Source: Alphaproteobacteria bacterium (lineage in GTDB: Bacteria > Pseudomonadota > Alphaproteobacteria > Sphingomonadales > Sphingomonadaceae). From it: a stretch of 22,614 nucleotides of DNA. The position numbers and the translations under genes were made by a program. The notes under the pieces are model-generated. The model did not search any database. It was given only the letters and a program-made list of their open reading frames with translations, and was not told where the DNA came from. Below, one piece after another: positions 1 through 7,191 of this stretch (within the stretch, counting starts at the first letter, position 1; each line of letters starts with the position of its first letter). Location of the stretch: the NCBI GenBank assembly GCA_028869975.1, contig JAGWQR010000309.1, positions 1-22,614 of the forward strand. The letters run 5' to 3'.

Positions 1-129
1 CATCACCTCGCCGCCGCCGAGATAAGCGACCGGATTGGCGGGGTTACCGAGCAGTTCTGCGCTCATCGTGGCCCAGGCGCTCGCCCCAGCCAACCAGTTG
101 CGCTGCAATTCATATGCATTATAGAGCAT
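1..129 (-). CDS. phaZ: Intracellular polyhydroxyalkanoate depolymerase, N-terminal fragment
   Basis: Only the first 43 codons lie in the window; the gene runs off the left edge. The peptide starts MLYNAYELQRNWLAGASAW and continues with a NPANP segment and a GGG turn. This is the characteristic N-terminus of the intracellular PHB/PHA depolymerase family (alpha/beta hydrolases that hydrolyse storage polyester granules in the cytoplasm). The catalytic Ser-Asp-His residues would lie outside the window. The ATG at 127-129 is chosen because the family usually begins at this MLY motif; a modest purine-rich stretch (AGGGCGG on the minus strand) lies just upstream. It is divergent from the ABC exporter at 266. 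The family call rests on N-terminal similarity only. Confidence 0.75.
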   Translation of the reverse strand, partial: MLYNAYELQRNWLAGASAWATMSAELLGNPANPVAYLGGGEVM

Positions 130-190
130 AAAGCCGCCCTGCCTGTAATTCTGTTTGTCGAATCACCTGTTAGGCGCAATTGCCCTCGTG

Positions 191-203
191 TTGCAATGCA
201 CAA
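191..203. promoter_or_regulatory. TGC-rich near-palindrome in the phaZ / ABC exporter divergent promoter region
   Basis: TTGCAATGCACAA is an imperfect dyad in the 136-base gap between the two divergent starts. TTGC/TGC-rich sequences are known targets of PhaR, the PHA-granule regulator, so an operator for phaZ is possible. This is inference from position and base composition only. The rest of the gap (130-265) shows no convincing paired -35/-10 elements; CATAAT at 218-223 is a possible -10 for the + strand gene. Confidence 0.2.
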
Positions 204-265
204 TCGTGTCAGTAAGTCATAATGTGCATATTGAGGCGGGCGCGCAGCACTGCTAGGGCGCTGTC

Positions 266-2056
266 ATGGCCGACATATCCAGCGAAATCGAAGCGCCTGT
301 GGTCAACCAAGCGCGCAAGCCCCGTCCCAAATTAGACAGCTTGAACATGGTGTGGGCGCTGACGCTCCATTATCCGCTGCGCTGTGGTGCGGCGCTCATC
401 GCGTTGTTCGTTTCGTCGGGCGCGATGGTGGCGCTGTCCTGGGGATTGAAAAATGTGATCGACAAGGGATTTGGCGGGGGTGCGCACAGCGGCCACTGGT
501 TCCTGATCCTGTTCGGGATTGTGGCTACGCTGGCCTGCTCGACGGCGATTCGCTTCTATAATGTGTCCTGGCTCGGCGAGCGGGTGGTGGCGGACATCCG
601 CATTGCGGTGCAGACTAATCTGCTGCGCCTGTCGCCCAGTTATTTTGAAGAGAACCGGCCGTCGGAAATTGCCTCACGCTTGACGGCGGATACCACGATG
701 ATCGAGCGGGTGGTCAGCACCAGCGTCTCAATTGCGTTACGCAATTTTTTGATTGCGGTGCTTGGCGTAGCCTATATCATCTATCTTGATCCCAAACTCG
801 CGCTTATTGTGCTCGTCGCGATTCCGGTCATCATCCTGCCGATTGTCTATATTTCACGCAAACTGCGCGGGATTGCAAAGGCGAGCCAGGACAGTATTGC
901 GCATGTCGGCAGCACGGTGAGCGAGGTGCTCGGTGCGATGAAAATCGTGCAAGCCTTCGGGCAGGAAAATCGCGAAGCAGGGCGCTTTAGATCAGCCGCC
1001 GAAGAGGCGTTTGGTCGCGCACGCCGCCGCGTTGGGGTGCGCGCCTTCATGACGCTCCAGATCATGTTCACCATGTTCGGCGCGCTGGTGGGGGTGATGT
1101 GGGAGGCGGGGCAGGACTATCTCCACCACCAGATCACCGGTGGTGATATTGCGGCATTTCTGCTCACCGGGGGGATTGTGGCGGGGGCGTTCGGCGCTTT
1201 GAGCGACGTTTATGGTGATATGGTGCAGGGGGCGGGGGCCGCCGCGCGCTTGAATGAATTGCTCGCCGAACAGCCGGGGATTGCCGCCCCTCCGCACCCT
1301 CAAGCCCTGCCTGAGCCGCCGCAGGGGCGCGTGACATTCGCGAATGTCACTTTCCGCTACCCGACACGGCCCGATGTGGCGGCGCTGCATGACTTTTCGC
1401 TCGATGTGAAACCGGGCGAGGCGCTCGCAGTGGTCGGGCCGTCGGGTGCGGGCAAATCAACCTTGTTCCAGCTCATCCAGCGTTTTTACGATCCGCAGGC
1501 GGGGCAGGTGAGCGTGGACGGCGTGCACCTGCCGGATGCCGATCCGGCGCAGGTGCGCGAGCGCCTGGCGATGGTGCCGCAGGAGACGATCATCTTTGCA
1601 GCCTCGGCGCGCGAAAATTTAAGCTACGGGCGTCCCGGCGCGGATGATGCGGCGCTCTGGGCGGCGGCCGAAGCGGCCAATGCCGCCGAATTTCTGCGCG
1701 CTCTCCCGCATGGGCTTGATACTTTTCTGGGAGAAGGCGGGGCGCGCCTCTCGGGCGGGCAGCGGCAGCGGCTGGCGATTGCGCGCGCGATTTTGCGTGA
1801 CGCCCCAATTCTGCTGCTCGATGAGGCAACGTCGGCGCTCGATGCCGAGAGCGAGCGGCTGGTGCAGGATGCGCTTGATCATCTGCTGCGCGGCCGCACC
1901 TCTATCGTGATTGCGCACCGGCTGGCCACTGTGCGCGCGGCGGACCGGATCATCGTGATGGATCAGGGCCGCATCGTCGAGCAAGGCCGCCATGAGGATC
2001 TGGCGGCGGCGAACGGCCTTTATGCCCGGCTTGCCCACCTGCAATTTGATGCATGA
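266..2056 (+). CDS. ABC exporter, fused transmembrane and ATPase domains (MsbA/ABCB-like)
   Basis: This 596-residue half-transporter should sit in the inner membrane and work as a homodimer, exporting a lipid or hydrophobic substrate. The N-terminal half (about residues 30-320) is a six-helix ABC exporter domain, including the stretch IRFYNVSWLGERVVADIR typical of type-1 exporters. The C-terminal half is the nucleotide-binding domain: Walker A GPSGAGKST near residue 390, Q-loop PQE, signature LSGGQRQR near 495, Walker B ILLLDEATSALD near 515, and switch histidine IAHRLAT. All ATPase motifs are intact. Length is normal for MsbA-like proteins (about 580-600). The start ATG follows a weak AGGGCG. 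It stands alone, with the Pho-regulated pst promoter 32 bases downstream. The substrate cannot be read from the sequence; lipid A flippase (MsbA) is one possibility, but sphingomonads carry several paralogues. Confidence 0.9.
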   Translation: MADISSEIEAPVVNQARKPRPKLDSLNMVWALTLHYPLRCGAALIALFVSSGAMVALSWGLKNVIDKGFGGGAHSGHWFLILFGIVATLACSTAIRFYNVSWLGERVVADIRIAVQTNLLRLSPSYFEENRPSEIASRLTADTTMIERVVSTSVSIALRNFLIAVLGVAYIIYLDPKLALIVLVAIPVIILPIVYISRKLRGIAKASQDSIAHVGSTVSEVLGAMKIVQAFGQENREAGRFRSAAEEAFGRARRRVGVRAFMTLQIMFTMFGALVGVMWEAGQDYLHHQITGGDIAAFLLTGGIVAGAFGALSDVYGDMVQGAGAAARLNELLAEQPGIAAPPHPQALPEPPQGRVTFANVTFRYPTRPDVAALHDFSLDVKPGEALAVVGPSGAGKSTLFQLIQRFYDPQAGQVSVDGVHLPDADPAQVRERLAMVPQETIIFAASARENLSYGRPGADDAALWAAAEAANAAEFLRALPHGLDTFLGEGGARLSGGQRQRLAIARAILRDAPILLLDEATSALDAESERLVQDALDHLLRGRTSIVIAHRLATVRAADRIIVMDQGRIVEQGRHEDLAAANGLYARLAHLQFDA

Positions 2057-2088
2057 AACCTGTTGATGACGTCGATGTTGCAATGATG

Positions 2089-2117
2089 CTGTTATAAATG
2101 TGTCACATCCCTGTCAT
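2089..2117 (+). promoter_or_regulatory. Pho box (PhoB binding site) of three 7-bp direct repeats
   Basis: Three heptamers follow each other with an 11-bp period: CTGTTAT (2089-2095), GTGTCAC (2100-2106) and CTGTCAT (2111-2117), each separated by a 4-base AT-leaning spacer. Known Pho boxes are two CTGTCAT-type repeats with the same 4-base spacing; the last two repeats fit closely and the first adds a weaker third half-site. Position, repeat and spacing all point to PhoB activation of pstS under phosphate limitation. Confidence 0.9.
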
Positions 2118-2127
2118 ATTTGCTGCC

Positions 2128-2133
2128 TAATAC
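2128..2133 (+). promoter_or_regulatory. -10 hexamer of the PhoB-dependent pstS promoter
   Basis: TAATAC lies exactly 10 bases after the last Pho heptamer. This is the known arrangement for PhoB-activated promoters, in which the Pho box replaces the -35 element. The transcript would start near 2140 and carry a leader of about 40 bases before the pstS ATG. Confidence 0.7.
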
Positions 2134-2180
2134 GGGATCATGCCACGGGGTCGTCCGCTGGCGGATGGAGGTATTCTATA

Positions 2181-3227
2181 ATGTTCAAACGATTCGCAGG
2201 CGCCTTGAGCGCCACTATGTGCGCAACCATGCTTGTGTCGGCGGCTCATGCGGGCGATGTCACCGGTGCCGGTTCAACTTTTGTCGAGCCGATCGTGAAA
2301 ACCTGGGCAGAAGCTTATAGCAGCAAGACCGGGGATCATATTAATTACCAGGGCATTGGCTCATCGGGCGGTATCACCGCCATCAAAGGCAAAACTGTTG
2401 ATTTTGCAGGAACGGACAAGCCGCTCACCGCCGCAGACCAGCAGGCTTCGGGGCTATACATGTTCCCGGTCATTATTGGTGGCGTCGTGCCCATCGTCAA
2501 CATTCCGGGCGTTCGTCCCAACCAGATGCGCCTGACCGGGCCGGTTCTGGCCGATATTTATGAGGGCAAGATCCGCAACTGGGATGATGCGCGGATTGCG
2601 CATTACAATCCGGGAATGCACCTGCCCAATATGCCGATTACAGTCGTGCATCGTTCGGATGGCTCGGGTACTACTTTCATTTTCTCCAGCTATCTCTCCA
2701 AAGTCAGCCAGTCATGGAAAGTGCGCGTTGGTGGCAATGATTCGGTCAACTGGCCTGTTGGCGTTGGCGGCAAGGGCAATCCTGGCGTTTCCGCTGTCGT
2801 GAAGCAGACCACAGGCGCGATCGGTTATGTTGAATACTGGTTTGCGGTACAAAACCACGAAAATTCAACGCAGATGGCCTCGCATGACCGGGTTTTCCTT
2901 TATCCGAAAGCGTCGAACTTTGCCGGTGCGGCGAGCCATGCCAACTGGACAGGTACGCCGGGCAATGCGGTGATGCTGCTCGACGAGCCGGGGCCGACTT
3001 CCTGGCCGATCTCAGGCGCAAGCTTCATTCTTGTTGATAAGGATATTGCTGACGCGAACAAGGGCGCAACGATCCTGAAATTCTTTGACTGGTCGTTCAA
3101 GAATGGCGGGGCCATGGCTGCGGCCAAGGATTATGTGCCCCTGCCGGCCAATGTGACGGCAATGATCCGCAAGCAGTGGGCGGCGGAAGTGAAATCGGGT
3201 GGTAATTCGGTTTACGTTGCACACTAA
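2181..3227 (+). CDS. pstS: Phosphate ABC transporter substrate-binding protein PstS
   Basis: Periplasmic high-affinity phosphate-binding protein that delivers inorganic phosphate to the PstCAB importer. The 348-residue product begins with a signal peptide (residues 1-24, ending AHA before GD). The mature N-terminus contains VTGAGSTF and, further on, IGSSGG and DFAGTDKPL. The phosphate-binding HRSDGSGTTFIFSSYL segment is in the middle of the protein. These are the usual PstS hallmarks, and length matches the family. The ATG at 2181 is preceded by GGAGG (2167-2171) with a 9-base spacer. The frame is open for 27 further codons upstream, but that extension would start before the predicted transcript and lacks a ribosome site. 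First gene of pstSCAB, directly behind the Pho box. Confidence 0.96.
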   Translation: MFKRFAGALSATMCATMLVSAAHAGDVTGAGSTFVEPIVKTWAEAYSSKTGDHINYQGIGSSGGITAIKGKTVDFAGTDKPLTAADQQASGLYMFPVIIGGVVPIVNIPGVRPNQMRLTGPVLADIYEGKIRNWDDARIAHYNPGMHLPNMPITVVHRSDGSGTTFIFSSYLSKVSQSWKVRVGGNDSVNWPVGVGGKGNPGVSAVVKQTTGAIGYVEYWFAVQNHENSTQMASHDRVFLYPKASNFAGAASHANWTGTPGNAVMLLDEPGPTSWPISGASFILVDKDIADANKGATILKFFDWSFKNGGAMAAAKDYVPLPANVTAMIRKQWAAEVKSGGNSVYVAH

Positions 3228-3236
3228 ATAGGTTTG

Positions 3237-3270
3237 TTCGGGGTTTGGCCTCTTTAGGCTGAACCCCGAA
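3237..3270 (+). other. Long intergenic hairpin between pstS and pstC
   Basis: Arms 3237-3251 and 3256-3270 can pair over 15 positions (13 Watson-Crick and two adjacent G-U pairs) around a 4-base CTTT loop; the outer arms are TTCGGGGTT and AACCCCGAA. No T-tract follows, so it is not a standard intrinsic terminator. In this place it would be expected to protect the 3' end of pstS mRNA or limit read-through, giving more binding protein than permease. The right arm ends only 6 bases before the pstC ATG, so it may also mask translation initiation. Confidence 0.75.
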
Positions 3271-3276
3271 GCCGCT

Positions 3277-4248
3277 ATGGGCAGCGCTATGGGCAGTCAG
3301 ACAATGGGTTTGGGGTCGGTCGATGCCACGGCGCGGATAAATCGTGGCTCGTGGGGCGAATCTCTGTTCCGTTCGGCCTGCTTTGGCGCGGCGACATTTC
3401 TGCTGGTTGCTCTGGGTGGCATCATGCTTGCGCTGTTTGTGGGGGGGTGGCCGGCGTTCCACAAATTTGGCTTCGGCTTCTTTTTCAGCACGGCGTGGGA
3501 CGTCAATAATGATGTCTATGGCGCGGCTGTCCCGATCTTCGGGACGATTGCCTCCGCCTTGATTTCGCTCATGATTGCGCTGCCCCTTGCCATCGGCGTG
3601 GCCGTGTTTCTCACCGAATTCTGCCCGCGTGTGCTGGCGCAGCCGATTTCAACCGTGATCGATCTGCTCGCGGGCATTCCCTCGATCGTATACGGCATGT
3701 GGGGCTTCTTCGTGTTTGCACCGCTGATCGCGAATCATATCCAGCTTCCGCTGGAGAGCGCCTTTGATCCGGACAGTTTCTGGGGGAAATTCTTTGCCGG
3801 CGTGCCCAATGGCAATCTGCTGATCGCTTCGGTGGTGCTGGCGATCATGATTCTGCCTTATATGTCTTCGGTTTTTCGCGAGTTGATGCTTTCGGTGCCG
3901 GCCAGCGTGCGTGAAGCCGCATATGGCCTGGGCTGCACAACGTTCGAGGTCGTGCGTTCGGTGATGCTGCCGTATATCCGGCGCGGAATGATCGGCGGCA
4001 CGATGCTGGGGCTGGGGCGTGCGCTGGGTGAGACGATGGCGGTGACCTTTGTGATCGGCAATGCGCACAATTTTCCATCCTCGCTGTTTGATGCCACCTC
4101 GACAATCGCTTCCACCATCGCAAATGAATTTGCCGAAGCATCGGGTATGCGCGCGGCCGCACTGATCGCGATGGGGCTTGTGCTGTTCCTCATTACATTT
4201 GTTGTGCTTGCGATTGCGCGGCTCCTGCTCCGTAGTCAGAAGTTTTGA
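3277..4248 (+). CDS. pstC: Phosphate ABC transporter permease PstC
   Basis: Inner-membrane permease subunit of the high-affinity phosphate importer; pairs with PstA and is energised by PstB. The 323-residue protein has about six hydrophobic segments and the PstC signatures LAGIPSIVYGMWGFFVFAPL and the EAA-type cytoplasmic loop REAAYGLGCTTFEVVRSVMLP, followed by GRALGETMAV. Length agrees with the family. The start is uncertain: Met codons at 3277, 3289 and 3304 are all in frame and none has a clear Shine-Dalgarno sequence; the first follows the intergenic hairpin by 6 bases. Translation may depend on hairpin opening. The stop is 10 bases before pstA. Confidence 0.94.
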   Translation: MGSAMGSQTMGLGSVDATARINRGSWGESLFRSACFGAATFLLVALGGIMLALFVGGWPAFHKFGFGFFFSTAWDVNNDVYGAAVPIFGTIASALISLMIALPLAIGVAVFLTEFCPRVLAQPISTVIDLLAGIPSIVYGMWGFFVFAPLIANHIQLPLESAFDPDSFWGKFFAGVPNGNLLIASVVLAIMILPYMSSVFRELMLSVPASVREAAYGLGCTTFEVVRSVMLPYIRRGMIGGTMLGLGRALGETMAVTFVIGNAHNFPSSLFDATSTIASTIANEFAEASGMRAAALIAMGLVLFLITFVVLAIARLLLRSQKF

Positions 4249-4258
4249 GAGGGATGCA

Positions 4259-5152
4259 ATGAACCGCGCACTTCGCCGTCGCCTTGCCAATTATATTTTT
4301 GTTGGCGCCTGTCTGCTGGCAACGGGGCTTGCGGTGTTATCGCTCACCTCGTTGTTTATATCCCTGTTCTGGAACGGCTTTTCAGGGCTCAACATGTTGA
4401 CTTTGACCAAGGACTCGGGTCTGATTGCTGCTCAGGACCCTAATGGCCCGCAGCTTGGCGGTCTTTATGACGGGATTGTCGGCTCGCTTGTGATGAGCAT
4501 TCTTGCTATGGTGGCGGCGCTGTTCATTGGCATTTTTGCAGGCACCTGGCTGGCCGAATATGCGGGTGAATCACATACTGGCAATATTATTCGCTTTCTC
4601 AATGACGTGCTCCTGTCAGCCCCTTCGATTCTGGTCGGGCTTGCGGTTTATACCTATATTTTCATTGTGATGACCTGGCACAATACGCCCCAATACACCT
4701 ATTCGGGATTGGCTGGGGCGGCGGCGCTCGCGATTCTGGCGCTGCCTGTGATTGTCCGCACCACTGAGGACATGCTCCTGCTTCAGCCGGCCCAGTTGCG
4801 TGAAGCTGGGGTGGCCCTTGGGGCCTCGCGGGGGCTGGTGATCCGGCAGATTATATGGCGCGCGGCGCGCACGGGATTGCTCACCGGCGGCCTGCTGGCC
4901 TTTGCCCGCATCAGCGGCGAGACCGCGCCCTTGCTCTTTACCGCCTTTGGCAATGGCCAGAGCATCGCGCTGCGGCATTTCATCTCGGGGATTGCTGATA
5001 AAACCTCGGCGCTGCCCTTGCTCATCAATTCGCTCTATCAAAGCCCGCTGACGGTCAATTTTGCCTGGACAGCGGCGCTGCTGATTTCGCTGGCCGTATT
5101 GGCCGTCAACATTCTGGGGCGGTTTCTTGCCCGGGGGAGCCGCCATTCATGA
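4259..5152 (+). CDS. pstA: Phosphate ABC transporter permease PstA
   Basis: Second inner-membrane permease subunit of PstSCAB. The 297-residue product (MNRALRRRLANYIF start) has an N-terminal membrane helix, the PstA segments DVLLSAPSILVGLAVYTYI and the EAA loop REAGVALGASRGLVIRQIIW, then ARISGETAPLLFTAFGN near the C-terminus. The start at 4259 is supported by GAGAGGG at 4247-4253 and by family length; an in-frame upstream extension would run back into pstC. It overlaps pstB by four bases (ATGA), which suggests translational coupling of permease and ATPase. Confidence 0.95.
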   Translation: MNRALRRRLANYIFVGACLLATGLAVLSLTSLFISLFWNGFSGLNMLTLTKDSGLIAAQDPNGPQLGGLYDGIVGSLVMSILAMVAALFIGIFAGTWLAEYAGESHTGNIIRFLNDVLLSAPSILVGLAVYTYIFIVMTWHNTPQYTYSGLAGAAALAILALPVIVRTTEDMLLLQPAQLREAGVALGASRGLVIRQIIWRAARTGLLTGGLLAFARISGETAPLLFTAFGNGQSIALRHFISGIADKTSALPLLINSLYQSPLTVNFAWTAALLISLAVLAVNILGRFLARGSRHS

Positions 5153-5979
5153 CCATGAACGAACCCTTGTCATCCGCGTCCAGCTGCGACGATGAACCGC
5201 AATATATGGCTCCGCCGCCCGAGGAGAATATCGTCCTGCGCGCGCGCAAGCTCAATTTCTATTATGGCACCAGTCAGGCGCTGCACGAAGTTGACCTGCC
5301 GGTGGAAAAGAACAAGGTGACGGCGCTCATCGGCCCTTCGGGCTGCGGCAAATCAACGCTGCTGCGCGCGCTCAACCAGATTTATGCGCTCTACCCCAAG
5401 CAACGCGCCGAGGGCGAGATCATCTTTGACGGGCAGGATGTTCTGGGCGGCAAGGTGCGCGTTGATAGTTTGCGCGAGCGGGTCGGCATGGTGTTCCAGA
5501 AACCGACGCCGTTCCCGATGTCGATCTATGACAATGTGGCGTTCGGGGTACGCCTCTATCACAAAAAGTCCAAGGCGCAGATGGACGAACTGGTCGAGAC
5601 TTCATTGAAGCGGGCGGCGCTGTGGGATGAGGTCAAGGACAAGCTCAACGCGCTGGGCACGGGACTTTCCGGCGGGCAGCAACAAAGATTGTGCGTGGCG
5701 CGCGGCATTGCGGTTGAGCCCGAAGTGCTGCTGCTCGACGAGCCCGCCTCGGCGCTCGACCCGATCTCGACCGCCAAGCTGGAGGAAACATTGACCCAGC
5801 TCAAAAAGGACATCACCATCGTCATCGTCACGCATAACCTGCAACAGGCGGCGCGGCTTTCCGACTATACAGGCTTCATGTTTCTGGGCAAAATGATCGA
5901 ATTCGGCCCCACCGGCGCGCTGTTCAGCACCCCCAAATCGCAGCGCACCCGCGACTATGTGACCGGGCGCTTCGGGTAG
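5149..5979 (+). CDS. pstB: Phosphate ABC transporter ATP-binding protein PstB
   Basis: Cytoplasmic ATPase that powers phosphate import through PstC/PstA. The 276-residue protein carries Walker A GPSGCGKST near residue 62, the Q-loop VFQKPTPFPMSIYDNVAFG (a strong PstB signature), ABC signature LSGGQQQRL near 173, Walker B LLLDEPASALDP near 194, and switch histidine IVTHNLQQA. The start ATG overlaps the pstA stop and is preceded by GGGGGAG with a 9-base spacer. The N-terminus has a short family-variable leader of about 25 residues before the ABC core. It ends the operon here: no phoU follows, although phoU is the usual next gene, and phoB/phoR are not in the window. Confidence 0.97.
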   Translation: MTMNEPLSSASSCDDEPQYMAPPPEENIVLRARKLNFYYGTSQALHEVDLPVEKNKVTALIGPSGCGKSTLLRALNQIYALYPKQRAEGEIIFDGQDVLGGKVRVDSLRERVGMVFQKPTPFPMSIYDNVAFGVRLYHKKSKAQMDELVETSLKRAALWDEVKDKLNALGTGLSGGQQQRLCVARGIAVEPEVLLLDEPASALDPISTAKLEETLTQLKKDITIVIVTHNLQQAARLSDYTGFMFLGKMIEFGPTGALFSTPKSQRTRDYVTGRFG

Positions 5980-6005
5980 ACGTTAAGCGTGGAGGGTGGC
6001 TGCCC

Positions 6006-6923
6006 TCACCCCGCCCGGGTCAGGTTCAAAAACACATGTTCCAGATCTGCCTCGCGGGTGGTGACATCGACCACGCCGAAGCCCGCCGCCGCCACCGCGC
6101 CAAGCACATCCCCCGCATTGGCGGTGCGCTTGGAGTAGGTGATGGCGAGGGTACGGCTGCCCTTCAGTTCCACCTTCTCGAACAGGGGCGACTGCGGCAC
6201 GCTGGCGACATCGCGGTCAACCATGATTTCAACCGCCTTCTCCTGCGCCATACCGAGCAGCTCGCGCACCGGCTTGTTGGCAATCAGTTCGCCATGGTTG
6301 ATGATGGCGATACGATCGCACAGCTCCTCGGCTTCCTCGAGATAATGGGTGGTGAGCACAATCGTGGTGCCGCGTGCGTGCAATTCGCGGACATAGGCCC
6401 AGAGCTGCTGGCGTAACTCGACATCGACGCCCGCTGTCGGCTCATCGAGCACCAGAATCGGTGGCGAATGCACCATCGCCTTTGCCACCAGCAGCCGCCG
6501 CTTCATCCCGCCGGAAAGCGTGCGCGAATAGGCATTGGCCTTGTCCTCCAGGTGCACGGCCTTGAGCAATTCCATCGAGCGGCGATCACGTTTGGGCACG
6601 CCATAGAGGCCAGCCTGAATTTCAAGTGCCTCCAACGGCGTGAAGAACGGATCGAACAATATTTCCTGCGGCACGATGCCGATCGAGCGCTTGGCGTTGC
6701 GCGGATGCGCGTCAATGTCGAACCCCCAGATGCTCGCCGCGCCACCGGTTTTCTTCACCAGCCCGGCCAGAATATTGATCAGCGTTGATTTGCCCGCGCC
6801 ATTGGGGCCGAGCAGGCCGAAGATTTGCCCGCGTGGCACTTCAAAGCTCACGCCTTTGAGTGCCTGCTTGCCGCCGGCATAGGTTTTTTCAAGTTTGCGG
6901 ATGTCGATGGCTGCTTGCGTCAT
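6006..6923 (-). CDS. ABC-2 type exporter ATP-binding protein (YadG-like)
   Basis: 305-residue ATPase subunit of an ABC-2 type exporter. Visible motifs: Walker A GPNGAGKST, signature LSGGMKRRL, Walker B LVLDEPTAGVD and switch histidine LTTHYLEEAEELCD. The C-terminal READLEHVFLNLTRAG tail is typical of YadG/daunorubicin-resistance-type subunits. The start at 6921-6923 (MTQAAIDIRKLEKTY) is set by an excellent AAGGAGGAG just upstream; an in-frame ATG 46 codons earlier would overlap the zf-CHCC gene and lacks a ribosome site. The permease (YadH-type) normally encoded next to it is absent: downstream is convergent pstB, upstream a divergent gene. The substrate is unknown. Confidence 0.9.
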   Translation of the reverse strand: MTQAAIDIRKLEKTYAGGKQALKGVSFEVPRGQIFGLLGPNGAGKSTLINILAGLVKKTGGAASIWGFDIDAHPRNAKRSIGIVPQEILFDPFFTPLEALEIQAGLYGVPKRDRRSMELLKAVHLEDKANAYSRTLSGGMKRRLLVAKAMVHSPPILVLDEPTAGVDVELRQQLWAYVRELHARGTTIVLTTHYLEEAEELCDRIAIINHGELIANKPVRELLGMAQEKAVEIMVDRDVASVPQSPLFEKVELKGSRTLAITYSKRTANAGDVLGAVAAAGFGVVDVTTREADLEHVFLNLTRAG

Positions 6924-6999
6924 GCCTCCTCCTTTAGCGCGCGCCACGCCCGAAGCAATCCCGGTTGATGTGTGCGACGCATGGATGTATTGACAAAGC

Positions 7000-7191
7000 A
7001 TGATCCACGCCCAAGAAACCGTCCGCACCAATTCCCGTCGCAATGCCTGTGATGGCGCCACCGATATTCCGGGCGGGGCCGCACTCGGCCATCCCCGCGT
7101 GTTCGTCGAGATTGACGAGAAAGGCTATGCTGATTGCGGCTATTGCGACAAGCGCTTTGTGTTGATCGGCGGACAGGCGGACAAGGTTTAA
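7000..7191 (+). CDS. Zinc-finger (zf-CHCC) domain protein
   Basis: Small 63-residue protein with the zf-CHCC (NDUFS6-like) pattern: Cys17, His31 in HPRVFVEID, and Cys46/Cys49 in CGYCDKRFVL. These four residues are the expected zinc ligands. The family is widespread in alphaproteobacteria and related to the zinc-binding accessory subunit of mitochondrial complex I; its exact bacterial role is not established. Length is typical. The start follows a weak GACAAAG. Its stop codon overlaps the ubiA stop on the other strand (TTAA, 7188-7191). Divergent from the YadG-like ATPase. Confidence 0.85.
   Translation: MIHAQETVRTNSRRNACDGATDIPGGAALGHPRVFVEIDEKGYADCGYCDKRFVLIGGQADKV

Noticed and set aside
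5992..6007. GAGGG / CCCTC hairpin between convergent pstB and the YadG-like ATPase gene
   Set aside because: Only five base pairs, no T-tract on either strand, and it overlaps the stop codon of the minus-strand gene. Too weak to call a terminator.
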